From assembly GCF_003363715.1 (NCBI RefSeq), contig NZ_QREV01000008.1, positions 45,463 through 109,462 of the forward strand: 64,000 nucleotides of DNA, in the 5' to 3' direction. Below the pieces are notes generated by a model. That model was not told the origin of the DNA. It made no database searches and saw only the letters and a list, made by a program, of their open reading frames with translations. Numbering within the stretch: the first letter of the stretch is position 1; every line of letters begins with the position of its first letter. Below, piece after piece: positions 17,874 through 26,416 of this stretch. A program made the translations under genes and the position numbers. This stretch comes from Parabacteroides acidifaciens. GTDB taxonomy: Bacteria > Bacteroidota > Bacteroidia > Bacteroidales > Tannerellaceae.

Positions 17874-18629
17874 TCAGTTTTTGATGATGCCGAGAATCTC
17901 ATCGACGAGTTTGTCGAGGTTGCTGCCGCGTACCAGTATTTTGTCCGCCGGAAACGCCGTGGAGCGGAATACCGCCTTGCGTTCTGCCGCCGTCTCCTTG
18001 CGGAAGCGCTTACTGTCCGGTAGATGTGTTTCCAGAATGGGCAGGGCGAACTCGGCACAGACCTTGTCGTATGCCTTGTAAAGTTCAGTCTTTTCGCGTC
18101 CGTCCACCATGTTCCACACGAGGTAAATCCCTTTGATGCCGGACTTGCCCGTGCTTATCATCTGTTCGTTGATGACAGTGGCGAACTTGATGGAACTCTC
18201 CATCACCACACGGTCGGCGATGATGGGCGTGAAGATATAGTCCATTTGGGAAATGGTCTGCACCACATCGGCATTGTTGATTGTTCCCGGCAGGTCGAAG
18301 AACACGAAATCGAGGTCGGGCTGCGCTGCCACCAGATTTTCGGCGGTCTTTACCGCATCTTCCGCACGGCTGCATCTGATGGTGTACGGGTTCTTCTTCA
18401 GTCGTTTGAGCTGCTCATACGCCAGCACCTTGTAATGCCCGTCCTCCATGACGGCTTTCATGTCACGCTTGCGCATGTCATGGATACTGTACTGCGGGAA
18501 ATCGCAGTCCACCACGGCTACGTTGTAGCCTTTCACATAGTGCAGATAGCTTGCTACAAGCACTGTCAGGGTTGTCTTACCCGCTCCACCTTTCTGCGTG
18601 GAGATTGCCACATAAGTTGCTTCTTTCAT
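17874..18629 (-). CDS. traA: TraA, ParA/MinD-like ATPase
   Basis: 251 residues. The deviant Walker A KGGAGKTTL lies near residues 14-22, the partner motif is VVDCDFPQ near 40, and Walker B FVFFDLPGTINNAD near 108, all typical of ParA. First gene of the leftward tra operon; its upstream region is shared with the divergent mob operon. It may position the transfer machinery or the element DNA. Confidence 0.9.
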   Translation of the reverse strand: MKEATYVAISTQKGGAGKTTLTVLVASYLHYVKGYNVAVVDCDFPQYSIHDMRKRDMKAVMEDGHYKVLAYEQLKRLKKNPYTIRCSRAEDAVKTAENLVAAQPDLDFVFFDLPGTINNADVVQTISQMDYIFTPIIADRVVMESSIKFATVINEQMISTGKSGIKGIYLVWNMVDGREKTELYKAYDKVCAEFALPILETHLPDSKRFRKETAAERKAVFRSTAFPADKILVRGSNLDKLVDEILGIIKN

Positions 18630-19038
18630 TTTTTTGATAATTTATTTGGTTATACATCTGTCCGGTGGCGGTAGCGTATTGTCATTAGTACGTACGCACG
18701 CACTCCCATTCATTTATTTATTCACTCCTTAATCCGGCTGTGCCTGCGGGTATTCATCGGTTTGTCCAACCGTCCATGCTTTTATCCGTCCGCACGGACG
18801 TGTGCTTGGAAAACTATCTGAATACATACACCTGTTTTCAACCGTTTGGATTGATGCCCGGATTGCTGTCCGAACATCCGGCGGAAGGAGTGTATTTTCA
18901 GTCCCACATCCGAATCACACTGCAAATAAACAAGGATATTTTGGAACTTGTATCACTTCTCCGGCAAGTGGCAGCACGTTGCGCCGGTTGGCACTGATTG
19001 TCCGGGTCAAGCCTCTGTCGGACATCGCCTTAAGGGCG

Positions 19039-19046
19039 TAACTTTG
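19039..19046 (+). promoter_or_regulatory. Putative mob operon -7 box (TAACTTTG)
   Basis: TAACTTTG matches TANNTTTG; no clear TTTG lies at -33. A start near 19053 would leave a leader of about 255 bases before mobA, containing the hairpins described separately. Confidence 0.45.
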
Positions 19047-19107
19047 CACCCGAACGGCAGGGTACGCCGCAGGTAGCGCAGCCCGGAGTTTGAAAGGAAT
19101 CATCCCC

Positions 19108-19126
19108 AATCCGTCCCCGACGGATT
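19108..19126 (+). terminator. Leader hairpin with T-run upstream of mobA
   Basis: AATCCGTC (19108-19115), loop CCC, GACGGATT (19119-19126), followed directly by TTT. This is an intrinsic terminator shape lying inside the putative mob leader, so it may work as an attenuator. Confidence 0.6.
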
Positions 19127-19165
19127 TTTATGTTCACCTGAACATAGCAAGATGTCTTTTCAGCC

Positions 19166-19183
19166 GCTCAAAATATTTTGAGC
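19166..19183. repeat. 18-bp perfect palindrome in mob leader
   Basis: GCTCAAAATATTTTGAGC is self-complementary; CTTTTC and GAAAAG flank it symmetrically (about 19157 and 19190). It could be an operator or the relaxosome/oriT structure. Confidence 0.6.
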
Positions 19184-19291
19184 AGCCACGAAAAGCACTT
19201 GCCCTTGCAGGGGGCGGGCTTTCCCTCCGAAGTCGGGAAGCCTTTCAGAACTGCGGTGCTGTAATCCGAAGCGGCGGCTTATGCCGTCAAT

Positions 19292-19308
19292 CCGCTAAAT
19301 CCAAAGTA
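19292..19308 (+). promoter_or_regulatory. Start-codon box, copy 4 (mobA)
   Basis: CCGCTAAATCCAAAGTA, two bases before the mobA ATG, and identical to the copy before the DUF1896 gene. Confidence 0.7.
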
Positions 19309-19310
19309 AT

Positions 19311-19739
19311 ATGAAAGAGAAAAGGAAAAGCAAATCAGGGAGAAATCCCAAACTTGATCCGGCGGTGTACCGGTACACCGTCCGTTTCAACGAGGAGGAA
19401 CACAACCGTTTCCTCGCCATGTTCGGAAAATCGGGTGTCTATGCACGGTCTGTTTTCCTCAAAGCGCACTTCTTCGGGCAACCGTTCAAGGTGCTGAAGG
19501 TGGACAAGACGTTGGTGGACTATTACACCAAACTGTCGGATTTTCATGCACAATTCCGTGCCGTGGGTACGAATTACAACCAAGTCGTGAAGGAACTGAG
19601 GCTGCATTTTTCAGAGAAAAAGGCGATGGCGTTGCTCTACAAATTAGAGCAACACACCGTCGAACTCGTGAAACTGAGCCGCCGGATTGTGGAACTTTCA
19701 AGGGAAATGGAGGCAAAATGGTCGCAAAAATCAGTGTAG
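19311..19739 (+). CDS. mobA: MobA, relaxosome accessory protein
   Basis: 142 residues. A basic N-terminus (MKEKRKSKSGRNPKLDP) precedes a strand-helix-helix segment (VYRYTVRFNEEEHNRFLAMFGKSG...ARSVFLKAHFFG) and a helical C-terminus with NYNQVVKEL. This is the MobA/MobC-type accessory family that helps the relaxase open oriT. It overlaps mobB by 22 bases and starts beside a recurrent start box. Confidence 0.85.
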   Translation: MKEKRKSKSGRNPKLDPAVYRYTVRFNEEEHNRFLAMFGKSGVYARSVFLKAHFFGQPFKVLKVDKTLVDYYTKLSDFHAQFRAVGTNYNQVVKELRLHFSEKKAMALLYKLEQHTVELVKLSRRIVELSREMEAKWSQKSV

Positions 19740-20965
19740 GAAGTTCGTTGTACGGCGCGATTGCCTACAACGGGGAGAAGATTAACGAGGCGCAGGGGCG
19801 GCTTCTCACCACCAACCGCATCTACAATGACGGTTCGGGAACGGTGGACATAGGCAAGGCGATGGAGGGTTTTCTCACCTTCCTGCCACCGCAGATGAAG
19901 ATCGAGAAGCCGGTGGTGCATATCTCTCTCAACCCGCACCCGGAGGATGTGCTGACCGATATTGAGTTGCAGAATATCGCCCGCGAGTATCTGGAAAAAC
20001 TCGGTTTCGGAAACCAGCCTTATCTTGTATTCAAGCACGAGGACATCGACCGCCACCACCTGCACATCGTGACGGTCAACGTGGACGAGAACGGGAAAAG
20101 GCTCAACCGGGATTTTCTCTACCGCCGCAGCGACCGTATCCGCAGGGAACTGGAACAGAAGTACGGATTGCATCCGGCAGAACGTAAAAATCAGAGATTG
20201 GATAATCCGTTGCGCAAGGTGGCCGCATCGGCAGGTGATGTGAAGAAGCAGGTAGGCAACACCGTGAAGGCTCTGAATGGGCAGTACCGTTTCCAGACGA
20301 TGGGCGAATACCGTGCGCTCCTTTCCTTATATAATATGACGGTGGAGGAAGCGAGGGGCAACGTGCGCGGACGGGAGTATCACGGGCTGGTCTATTCCGT
20401 CACGGACGACAAGGGTAACAAGGTGGGCAACCCGTTCAAATCCTCGCTTTTCGGGAAGTCCGCAGGCTATGAAGCCGTACAGAAGAAGTTTGTCCGTTCC
20501 AAATCGGAAATCAAGGATAGGAAACTGGCAGACATGACGAAACGCACCGTCCTTTCCGTGCTGCAAGGCACTTATGACAAGGACAAATTTGTATCCCAAC
20601 TCAAAGAGAAGGGCATCGACACCGTACTGCGCTACACAGAGGAAGGGCGCATCTATGGGGCTACCTTCATCGACCACCGCACGGGATGCGTGCTGAACGG
20701 TTCGCGCATGGGTAAGGAGCTTTCGGCGAATGCCTTGCAGGAACACTTCACCCTGCCATACGCCGGACAACCGCCGATACCGCTATCCATCCCTGTGGAT
20801 GCTGCGGACAAGGCACACGGGCAGACCGCCTACGACAGTGAAGATATATCGGGCGGTATGGGCTTGCTCACTCCCGAAGGTCCGGCGGTAGATGCCGAGG
20901 AAGAGGCTTTCATCCGGGCGATGAAGCGCAAAAAGAAGAAAAAACGCAAGGGCTTGGGTATGTAA
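19718..20965 (+). CDS. mobB: MobB, relaxase
   Basis: 415 residues. The relaxase motifs are visible: N-terminal VGSSLYGAIAYNGEK, VVHISLNPHPED near residue 67, and the metal-binding HxHLHIV element in HEDIDRHHLHIVTVNVDENGKR near 108. It nicks and covalently holds the transferred strand at oriT. The C-terminus is lysine-rich (KRKKKKKRKGLGM). It belongs to the MOBP-like relaxases of Bacteroides CTns (subclass inferred). mobC follows after 30 bases. Confidence 0.92.
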   Translation: MVAKISVGSSLYGAIAYNGEKINEAQGRLLTTNRIYNDGSGTVDIGKAMEGFLTFLPPQMKIEKPVVHISLNPHPEDVLTDIELQNIAREYLEKLGFGNQPYLVFKHEDIDRHHLHIVTVNVDENGKRLNRDFLYRRSDRIRRELEQKYGLHPAERKNQRLDNPLRKVAASAGDVKKQVGNTVKALNGQYRFQTMGEYRALLSLYNMTVEEARGNVRGREYHGLVYSVTDDKGNKVGNPFKSSLFGKSAGYEAVQKKFVRSKSEIKDRKLADMTKRTVLSVLQGTYDKDKFVSQLKEKGIDTVLRYTEEGRIYGATFIDHRTGCVLNGSRMGKELSANALQEHFTLPYAGQPPIPLSIPVDAADKAHGQTAYDSEDISGGMGLLTPEGPAVDAEEEAFIRAMKRKKKKKRKGLGM

Positions 20966-20995
20966 TCAGAGTATCAACAATTAAAAAATCAATGT

Positions 20996-23014
20996 ATGTC
21001 ACAACAAGAAGACGATTTGAGGGCATTGGCGAAAATCATGGATTTTCTGCGTGCCGTGAGTATCATTTTAGTGGTCATGAACGTGTACTGGTTCTGCTAC
21101 GAAGCCATCCGGCTGTGGGGCGTGAACATCGGCGTGGTGGACAAAATCCTTCTGAACTTCGACCGCACGGCGGGGCTGTTCCATTCCATTCTCTACACGA
21201 AGCTGTTTTCCGTCCTTTTGCTTGCCTTGTCCTGTCTGGGTACGAAGGGTGTCAAGGGTGAGAAAATCACTTGGGGGAGAATCTGGACAGCATTTGCCGT
21301 CGGGTTCGTGCTGTTTTTCCTGAACTGGTGGTTGCTGCCCCTGCCGCTGCCGCTTGAAGCGGTGACGGGACTGTATGTCCTTACCATTGGAACGGGCTAT
21401 GTCTGCCTGTTGATGGGTGGTCTGTGGATGAGCCGCCTGTTGAAACACAATTTGATGGAGGATGTTTTCAACAACGAGAACGAGAGTTTCATGCAGGAAA
21501 CGAGGCTTATCGAAAGCGAGTATTCGGTCAATCTGCCGACACGTTTCTATTACAGGAAACGCTGGAACAACGGTTGGATCAATGTAGTTAATCCCTTCCG
21601 TGCGTCCATCGTGTTGGGTACGCCGGGCAGCGGCAAGTCCTATGCCGTGGTAAACAATTTTATCAAGCAACAGATTGAAAAGGGCTTTAGTCAATACATC
21701 TACGATTTCAAGTATCCCGACCTATCTACTATTGCCTACAACCATTTGCTGAACCACCCGGACGGCTACAAGGTAAAGCCGAAGTTCTATGTGATCAACT
21801 TCGACGACCCGCGACGCTCTCATCGGTGCAATCCCATTCACCCGGATTTTATGGAAGATATTACGGATGCCTATGAGAGTGCCTACACAATAATGCTCAA
21901 CCTCAATAAAACGTGGGTGCAAAAGCAGGGCGACTTCTTCGTGGAGTCACCTATCATTCTGTTTGCCAGTATTATCTGGTATCTCAAAATCTATCAGAAC
22001 GGGAAGTTTTGCACGTTTCCCCATGCTATCGAGTTTCTGAACCGCCGTTACGAGGATATATTTCCGATACTGACCTCTTATCCGGAGCTGGAGAACTACC
22101 TTTCGCCGTTCATGGATGCGTGGCTTGGAGGGGCTGCGGAGCAGCTCATGGGTCAGATAGCGTCGGCAAAAATCCCGCTTTCGAGGATGATTTCACCGCA
22201 GCTCTACTGGGTGATGTCAGACAGCGAGTTTACGCTGGACATCAACAATCCCGAAGAGCCGAAAATCCTCTGCGTGGGTAACAATCCCGACCGTCAGAAT
22301 ATCTACGGTGCGGCACTCGGTCTGTATAATTCCCGTATCGTGAAGCTCATCAACAAGAAGGGGATGCTGAAGTCATCGGTCATCATCGACGAGTTGCCCA
22401 CAATATACTTCAAAGGGTTGGACAATCTTATAGCTACCGCCCGAAGCAACAAGGTTGCCGTGTGTCTGGGCTTTCAGGATTTCAGCCAGTTAGTGCGTGA
22501 CTACGGGGACAAAGAGGCGAAAGTGGTGATGAACACTGTCGGCAATATTTTCTCCGGTCAGGTGGTGGGGGAAACAGCCAAGACGCTCTCCGAGCGGTTC
22601 GGTAAGGTGTTGCAGAAACGGCAGTCCATCTCCATCAACCGGCAGGATGTTTCCACCTCCATCAACACGCAGATGGACGCGCTCATTCCACCGAGTAAGA
22701 TTTCCGGGCTTACGCAGGGAATGTTTGTCGGTTCTGTATCCGACAACTTCAACGAGCGTATCGAGCAGAAGATTTTTCATTGCGAGATTGTGGTGGATGC
22801 CGAAAAGGTGAAACGGGAAGAAAGTGCCTACAAGAAAATTCCCGTCATTACAAACTTCACGGACGAGGACGGCAACGACCGCATGAAGGAAACGGTGCAG
22901 GCGAACTACCGGCGCATCAAGGAAGAGGTGAAGCAGATTGTGCAGGAGGAACTGGAGCGTATCAAAAACGATCCGGTGCTGTGTAAACTGCTACCAGATA
23001 ATGAGACTGTCTAA
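20996..23014 (+). CDS. mobC: MobC, VirD4/TraG-type coupling protein
   Basis: 672 residues. N-terminal membrane helices (about 25-45, 65-85, 100-150) precede the ATPase, with Walker A LGTPGSGKSYAV near 208 and Walker B SVIIDELPTIYF near 460, plus VCLGFQDFSQLVRDYG. The protein feeds the relaxase-DNA complex to the mating channel. The last codons lie within the left arm of the GTCTAACAAGTCC inverted repeat, suggesting that the 3' end was involved in the neighbouring insertion. Confidence 0.92.
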   Translation: MSQQEDDLRALAKIMDFLRAVSIILVVMNVYWFCYEAIRLWGVNIGVVDKILLNFDRTAGLFHSILYTKLFSVLLLALSCLGTKGVKGEKITWGRIWTAFAVGFVLFFLNWWLLPLPLPLEAVTGLYVLTIGTGYVCLLMGGLWMSRLLKHNLMEDVFNNENESFMQETRLIESEYSVNLPTRFYYRKRWNNGWINVVNPFRASIVLGTPGSGKSYAVVNNFIKQQIEKGFSQYIYDFKYPDLSTIAYNHLLNHPDGYKVKPKFYVINFDDPRRSHRCNPIHPDFMEDITDAYESAYTIMLNLNKTWVQKQGDFFVESPIILFASIIWYLKIYQNGKFCTFPHAIEFLNRRYEDIFPILTSYPELENYLSPFMDAWLGGAAEQLMGQIASAKIPLSRMISPQLYWVMSDSEFTLDINNPEEPKILCVGNNPDRQNIYGAALGLYNSRIVKLINKKGMLKSSVIIDELPTIYFKGLDNLIATARSNKVAVCLGFQDFSQLVRDYGDKEAKVVMNTVGNIFSGQVVGETAKTLSERFGKVLQKRQSISINRQDVSTSINTQMDALIPPSKISGLTQGMFVGSVSDNFNERIEQKIFHCEIVVDAEKVKREESAYKKIPVITNFTDEDGNDRMKETVQANYRRIKEEVKQIVQEELERIKNDPVLCKLLPDNETV

Positions 23015-23139
23015 CAAGTCCCCAAAATTGAAAATTATCCCTATCGAAGTTTGAAGTGACCCCCAAAAGTTGGATACAATTTTTTTGGGGGGCACTTCAG
23101 TTCTGACGGGTAAAATCGTAAAATTCGGACTTGTTAGAC
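23009..23139. mobile_element. Inverted-repeat scar resembling joined IS3-family ends
   Basis: Outer arms GTCTAACAAGTCC (23009-23021) and its complement (23127-23139) are perfect over 13 bases. Inside, GAAGTGACCCCCAAAA (23053-23068) pairs with 23083-23098 with one mismatch. GAAGTG(A/C)CCCCCAAAAGT is like the terminal repeats of IS3-family elements; here two ends face each other with no transposase. The hairpin may also act as a two-way terminator between mobC and the KAP gene. IS assignment is from memory of the family, not a search. Confidence 0.6.
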
Positions 23140-23145
23140 AAATAC

Positions 23146-26100
23146 TTACGCGGTTTCAACCTCAGGTACTGAATCTATCGAATTGACAAATTTAACCAAT
23201 TGCGGATCTGAATCTTTTTGTATGAGGTTTCGGAGACTCTTTTTCAATTCATAAGCATCATCCCCTGCTGTATTTATTAAATCCATATAAAAATCTTTGT
23301 TTTGCAGAATCAATGAACGGCATGCCCCATCGGAAATTACAGGTTTCACTATTTTATCAATAACGTCTCCAGCTTGACTTTTCAAATTACCATGCGATCT
23401 AAGCCATGTTTCGAAAAATTGAAACTTTATTGCATTGATAGTCTTTTTACCGATGCAGAAATCATTTCTTATATCGGTAACTGTCGATTTAATTTTTCGT
23501 TTATCCAATCTTTCAACTATATTCTTGAAACAATTAGGGAAAGGATTCAAACTTTGAGTTCCAGAAGCAATATCCATCAGAATCTTTTTGCCAAATTCAG
23601 TCAAGTTATCTGGCAAGGATTTGATTTTAGCCAGTAAATGTTTTATTGCGACAAACCAATAATATGATGTATGTGCTGTTCTTTGGGCGTATAATGTATC
23701 AACACTTATTTCAGACAACGCTTCGAACGCTATTTTATTGATATGATCGGTCAGGACATTGCTTATTTTAGTGGTCAAATCGTAAAAAGATGCGTCAGGA
23801 ATTACATCTTTAATATTGTTCTTAGTGATATACTTATCCAAATCGGTATTCCACTCTGCTAAATGCTCGATAAATACCTCATCCGTTACACCTATTCTGT
23901 TCTTAATATCTTCAAATTGGGGCAATATGTCTGAGAGCAATAATTTATAGCCAAGTTTATGATTTACCATGTATTGTAGTGTTTCATTTAATAGCGGTAT
24001 ATTCCATCCCACACTATTTACTAATAAGTCTCCATGATCCACATAATAGTCCATGAGTTCTGCAACATATTTTATATCTCCACCCTCTATTAAGGAAACG
24101 GAATGACCATGTGCCAATTGCATGGCGACTAAATCGTAATATCCAGACTCTTTAATGTTTCGGCCATCAGTTTCTAATTCAGAATGCAACTGATTTATGT
24201 AGGTTGAATCTAACGTTACAGGTAAAGGTCTTTCTTCGTCAGATGCCAATAAACGATAGGTTGTAAATATAGCCCCTATATTATCTTTATTTACATTCTG
24301 TTCATCAATGCAATTCGTGATCGCTTGCAAAAGCGTTGGAAACGTATAGGTAGAATTATCTTTTAACGTTTTTACAATATCTGCATGGTCGAAATTATCG
24401 GGTAGTAAGTTTGCCAAATAATTATCGAGCGCCTCCGAATTTGTTGCTACTTGATAATATTTATATGCTTTAGTTGTCGCGTTATCCCGATAGGCAGCAT
24501 CTGTTGCATTTGCAGCTTGAATATAATCGATAAATGTATTTGGCTTGACTGTTTTTGCTTCAATCAATGACGTAAAATCGCACGCCAACTTATTTTGCGC
24601 AATAAACCTGTCTATTGCATCTAACGTTTTGAAATAGTCGCCGCCATTGAAGTCATTGAACCGAACTATCTTCTTATATAATTGAGCAATCACATGGTTT
24701 TGGCTTTCCGTGTCTAAATGCAACAGCAGTTCTTGGTATTCGACAGGGAACACCTGCTTCTCTATGGATTCTTTTAATTTCAATTGTGCTATTCTTTGCC
24801 ATACACGCAGAATAACATCGCTCTTTCGAGTTAATTTATGCAAACAATGTATAATCTTATCGATAAGCGCATTGTCCATACATTGTATAACTTCTTCTAA
24901 TACAGTGTCAAATTGTTTATTAGTCTCTGCATATTGATTTATGTCGTGGTCTTCTTCTCCGTTGATGCAGCCTTCAATATATTTTTTCAATGGAATTTGT
25001 CGAGCATCTTCAACATCGACACCATATACCAAAGCTGCAATTTCGCGTTGTGTTTGCAGATCATTGTTAATTATTGTTTGAATGCCATTCAGATAGTCGC
25101 CGGACAATATTTGTTCTACTGGATTTGCCAGAATATCCGTCTTCTTCAAACAGAACAATGCTATGTTTATCATCAAAATTTCGTTACACCACTCTTGTTT
25201 AAGAGCGACCATCTCATTGATATATGATATAATTTCCCTAACATTGGCATTAGGATTTACCAATCTGAATATCCGATTTATAGTTTCTTTCGCTTCATTT
25301 TCTGTTTCTCCAAATGCTTCAACAAACAGTTTGTTGAATATACTTCGATAGTCGGTAATAACAGGAGGAGCAACACGATAAACAATAGGGAAAGTTTTAT
25401 TGATAAAATACTTGGTCAGTTGTTTCGTTTGTTCGTCGGTCTCATCTCCGAATGCACAAGCTAAATGTGTTTCATCGAAAGGAATAACAGCCCAAACATT
25501 TTCAAAACCGCTATCGGCGAAGAACGTATGGATAGAAGACCATAATTCTTTTACTTTTTCAGCGGGGAGACGATCCATGTTGTCAAAAACAAGGACTAAT
25601 TTACGTTGTCCTTTTTCCTTGATAAAATCAGAAATGTCTTGCATCCATGTTTTGAACTCGTAAACCGTTGGTTCGTCTTCGCTCAAAGTCTCATAGCAAA
25701 CGTCCTTTTCGACTTTATCTTGATAAATAGCTAACATATAACTCCATCCATATTTATGATCTTTGCTATATGCCCATTTCCAAACGCACAATGCAATAAG
25801 AACTGGCAGTGCAGCTATGATAATAGACAATAAAGAAAACCACCATGTTGTGGGTGTAGGTTTTACTGCATACGCAATAAATGTAAATATCGGAGTTAAA
25901 ACTGCAACCAAAAATGCCGCAACCATACCATTACTGATAAGGGGATATTTTTCGGTTACGGTCTCCGTTTTACGGGCTAATAAATATTTCAGCTTTTCAG
26001 ACCATGATACGGTTTTCGTACCTCCACCTTTGACTTTTATTGTTGCATTTCCAGATAGGATACCATCATCAATAAGTTTGCTTGTAAGCAATTCCAATAT

Positions 26101-26400
26101 AGAGCGGCGTTGCAAGTCCTCTTGATGTCCCCATGCGTCATACTCAAAAAAGTAATAGTCGTCTGATAATTCACGTTCCAACATTTTAACCACGTTGGAT
26201 TTTCCAGATCCCCAAATACCTTCGATGCCGATAATTCGAGGTAAAGTACATTCCTCATCCAATGAATCATTCTGACAAAAATGGCGAGCAATAGTTTTTG
26301 CCAACCTTTCTTGCGAACCTCCATCGAATTTGTCAATACCACACGGTTTATTTTGGATAAACCGCGGATATTGCTGTTTGGATTGTAGTTTTGTTTCCAT
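23146..26400 (-). CDS. KAP-family P-loop NTPase
   Basis: 1084 residues. Walker A GIWGSGKSN near residues 63-70; two membrane helices (about 165-215, GMVAAFLVAVLTPIFTFIAY and FSLLSIIIAALPVLIALCVW) inserted in the ATPase domain; Walker B KLVLVFDNMDRLP near 270. This is the KAP layout (Kidins220/ARMS-PifA). The long helical C-terminus has no recognised motif. PifA-like KAP proteins act in phage exclusion, so a defence or exclusion role is plausible but unproven. It is AT-rich compared with mob/tra, and 16 bases downstream of the AAA gene; the two look like one cargo cassette. Confidence 0.85.
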   Translation of the reverse strand: METKLQSKQQYPRFIQNKPCGIDKFDGGSQERLAKTIARHFCQNDSLDEECTLPRIIGIEGIWGSGKSNVVKMLERELSDDYYFFEYDAWGHQEDLQRRSILELLTSKLIDDGILSGNATIKVKGGGTKTVSWSEKLKYLLARKTETVTEKYPLISNGMVAAFLVAVLTPIFTFIAYAVKPTPTTWWFSLLSIIIAALPVLIALCVWKWAYSKDHKYGWSYMLAIYQDKVEKDVCYETLSEDEPTVYEFKTWMQDISDFIKEKGQRKLVLVFDNMDRLPAEKVKELWSSIHTFFADSGFENVWAVIPFDETHLACAFGDETDEQTKQLTKYFINKTFPIVYRVAPPVITDYRSIFNKLFVEAFGETENEAKETINRIFRLVNPNANVREIISYINEMVALKQEWCNEILMINIALFCLKKTDILANPVEQILSGDYLNGIQTIINNDLQTQREIAALVYGVDVEDARQIPLKKYIEGCINGEEDHDINQYAETNKQFDTVLEEVIQCMDNALIDKIIHCLHKLTRKSDVILRVWQRIAQLKLKESIEKQVFPVEYQELLLHLDTESQNHVIAQLYKKIVRFNDFNGGDYFKTLDAIDRFIAQNKLACDFTSLIEAKTVKPNTFIDYIQAANATDAAYRDNATTKAYKYYQVATNSEALDNYLANLLPDNFDHADIVKTLKDNSTYTFPTLLQAITNCIDEQNVNKDNIGAIFTTYRLLASDEERPLPVTLDSTYINQLHSELETDGRNIKESGYYDLVAMQLAHGHSVSLIEGGDIKYVAELMDYYVDHGDLLVNSVGWNIPLLNETLQYMVNHKLGYKLLLSDILPQFEDIKNRIGVTDEVFIEHLAEWNTDLDKYITKNNIKDVIPDASFYDLTTKISNVLTDHINKIAFEALSEISVDTLYAQRTAHTSYYWFVAIKHLLAKIKSLPDNLTEFGKKILMDIASGTQSLNPFPNCFKNIVERLDKRKIKSTVTDIRNDFCIGKKTINAIKFQFFETWLRSHGNLKSQAGDVIDKIVKPVISDGACRSLILQNKDFYMDLINTAGDDAYELKKSLRNLIQKDSDPQLVKFVNSIDSVPEVETA

Positions 26401-26416
26401 ATACGTAATTTATTGA

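Larger units (their letters stand above)
18630..19310. promoter_or_regulatory. tra/mob divergent control region, probable oriT
   Basis: 681 bases without a credible gene between the divergent tra and mob operons; in CTnDOT oriT lies next to the mob genes. It holds a GTACGTACG palindrome near 18689-18697, a TAACTTTG -7 box at 19039-19046, a terminator-like hairpin at 19108-19126, a palindrome at 19129-19146 (TATGTTCA/TGAACATA), an 18-base perfect palindrome at 19166-19183, and a start box ending two bases before the mobA ATG. The nick site cannot be fixed by eye. Confidence 0.6.

Noticed and set aside
23041-23100. Functional IS element between mobC and the KAP gene
   Set aside because: Only two facing end-like repeats are present; there is no transposase frame.
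26037-26342. Second frame within the KAP gene containing part of the ATPase-like sequence
   Set aside because: The KAP reading frame is intact with Walker A and B in phase; the other is a shadow and no frameshift is needed.
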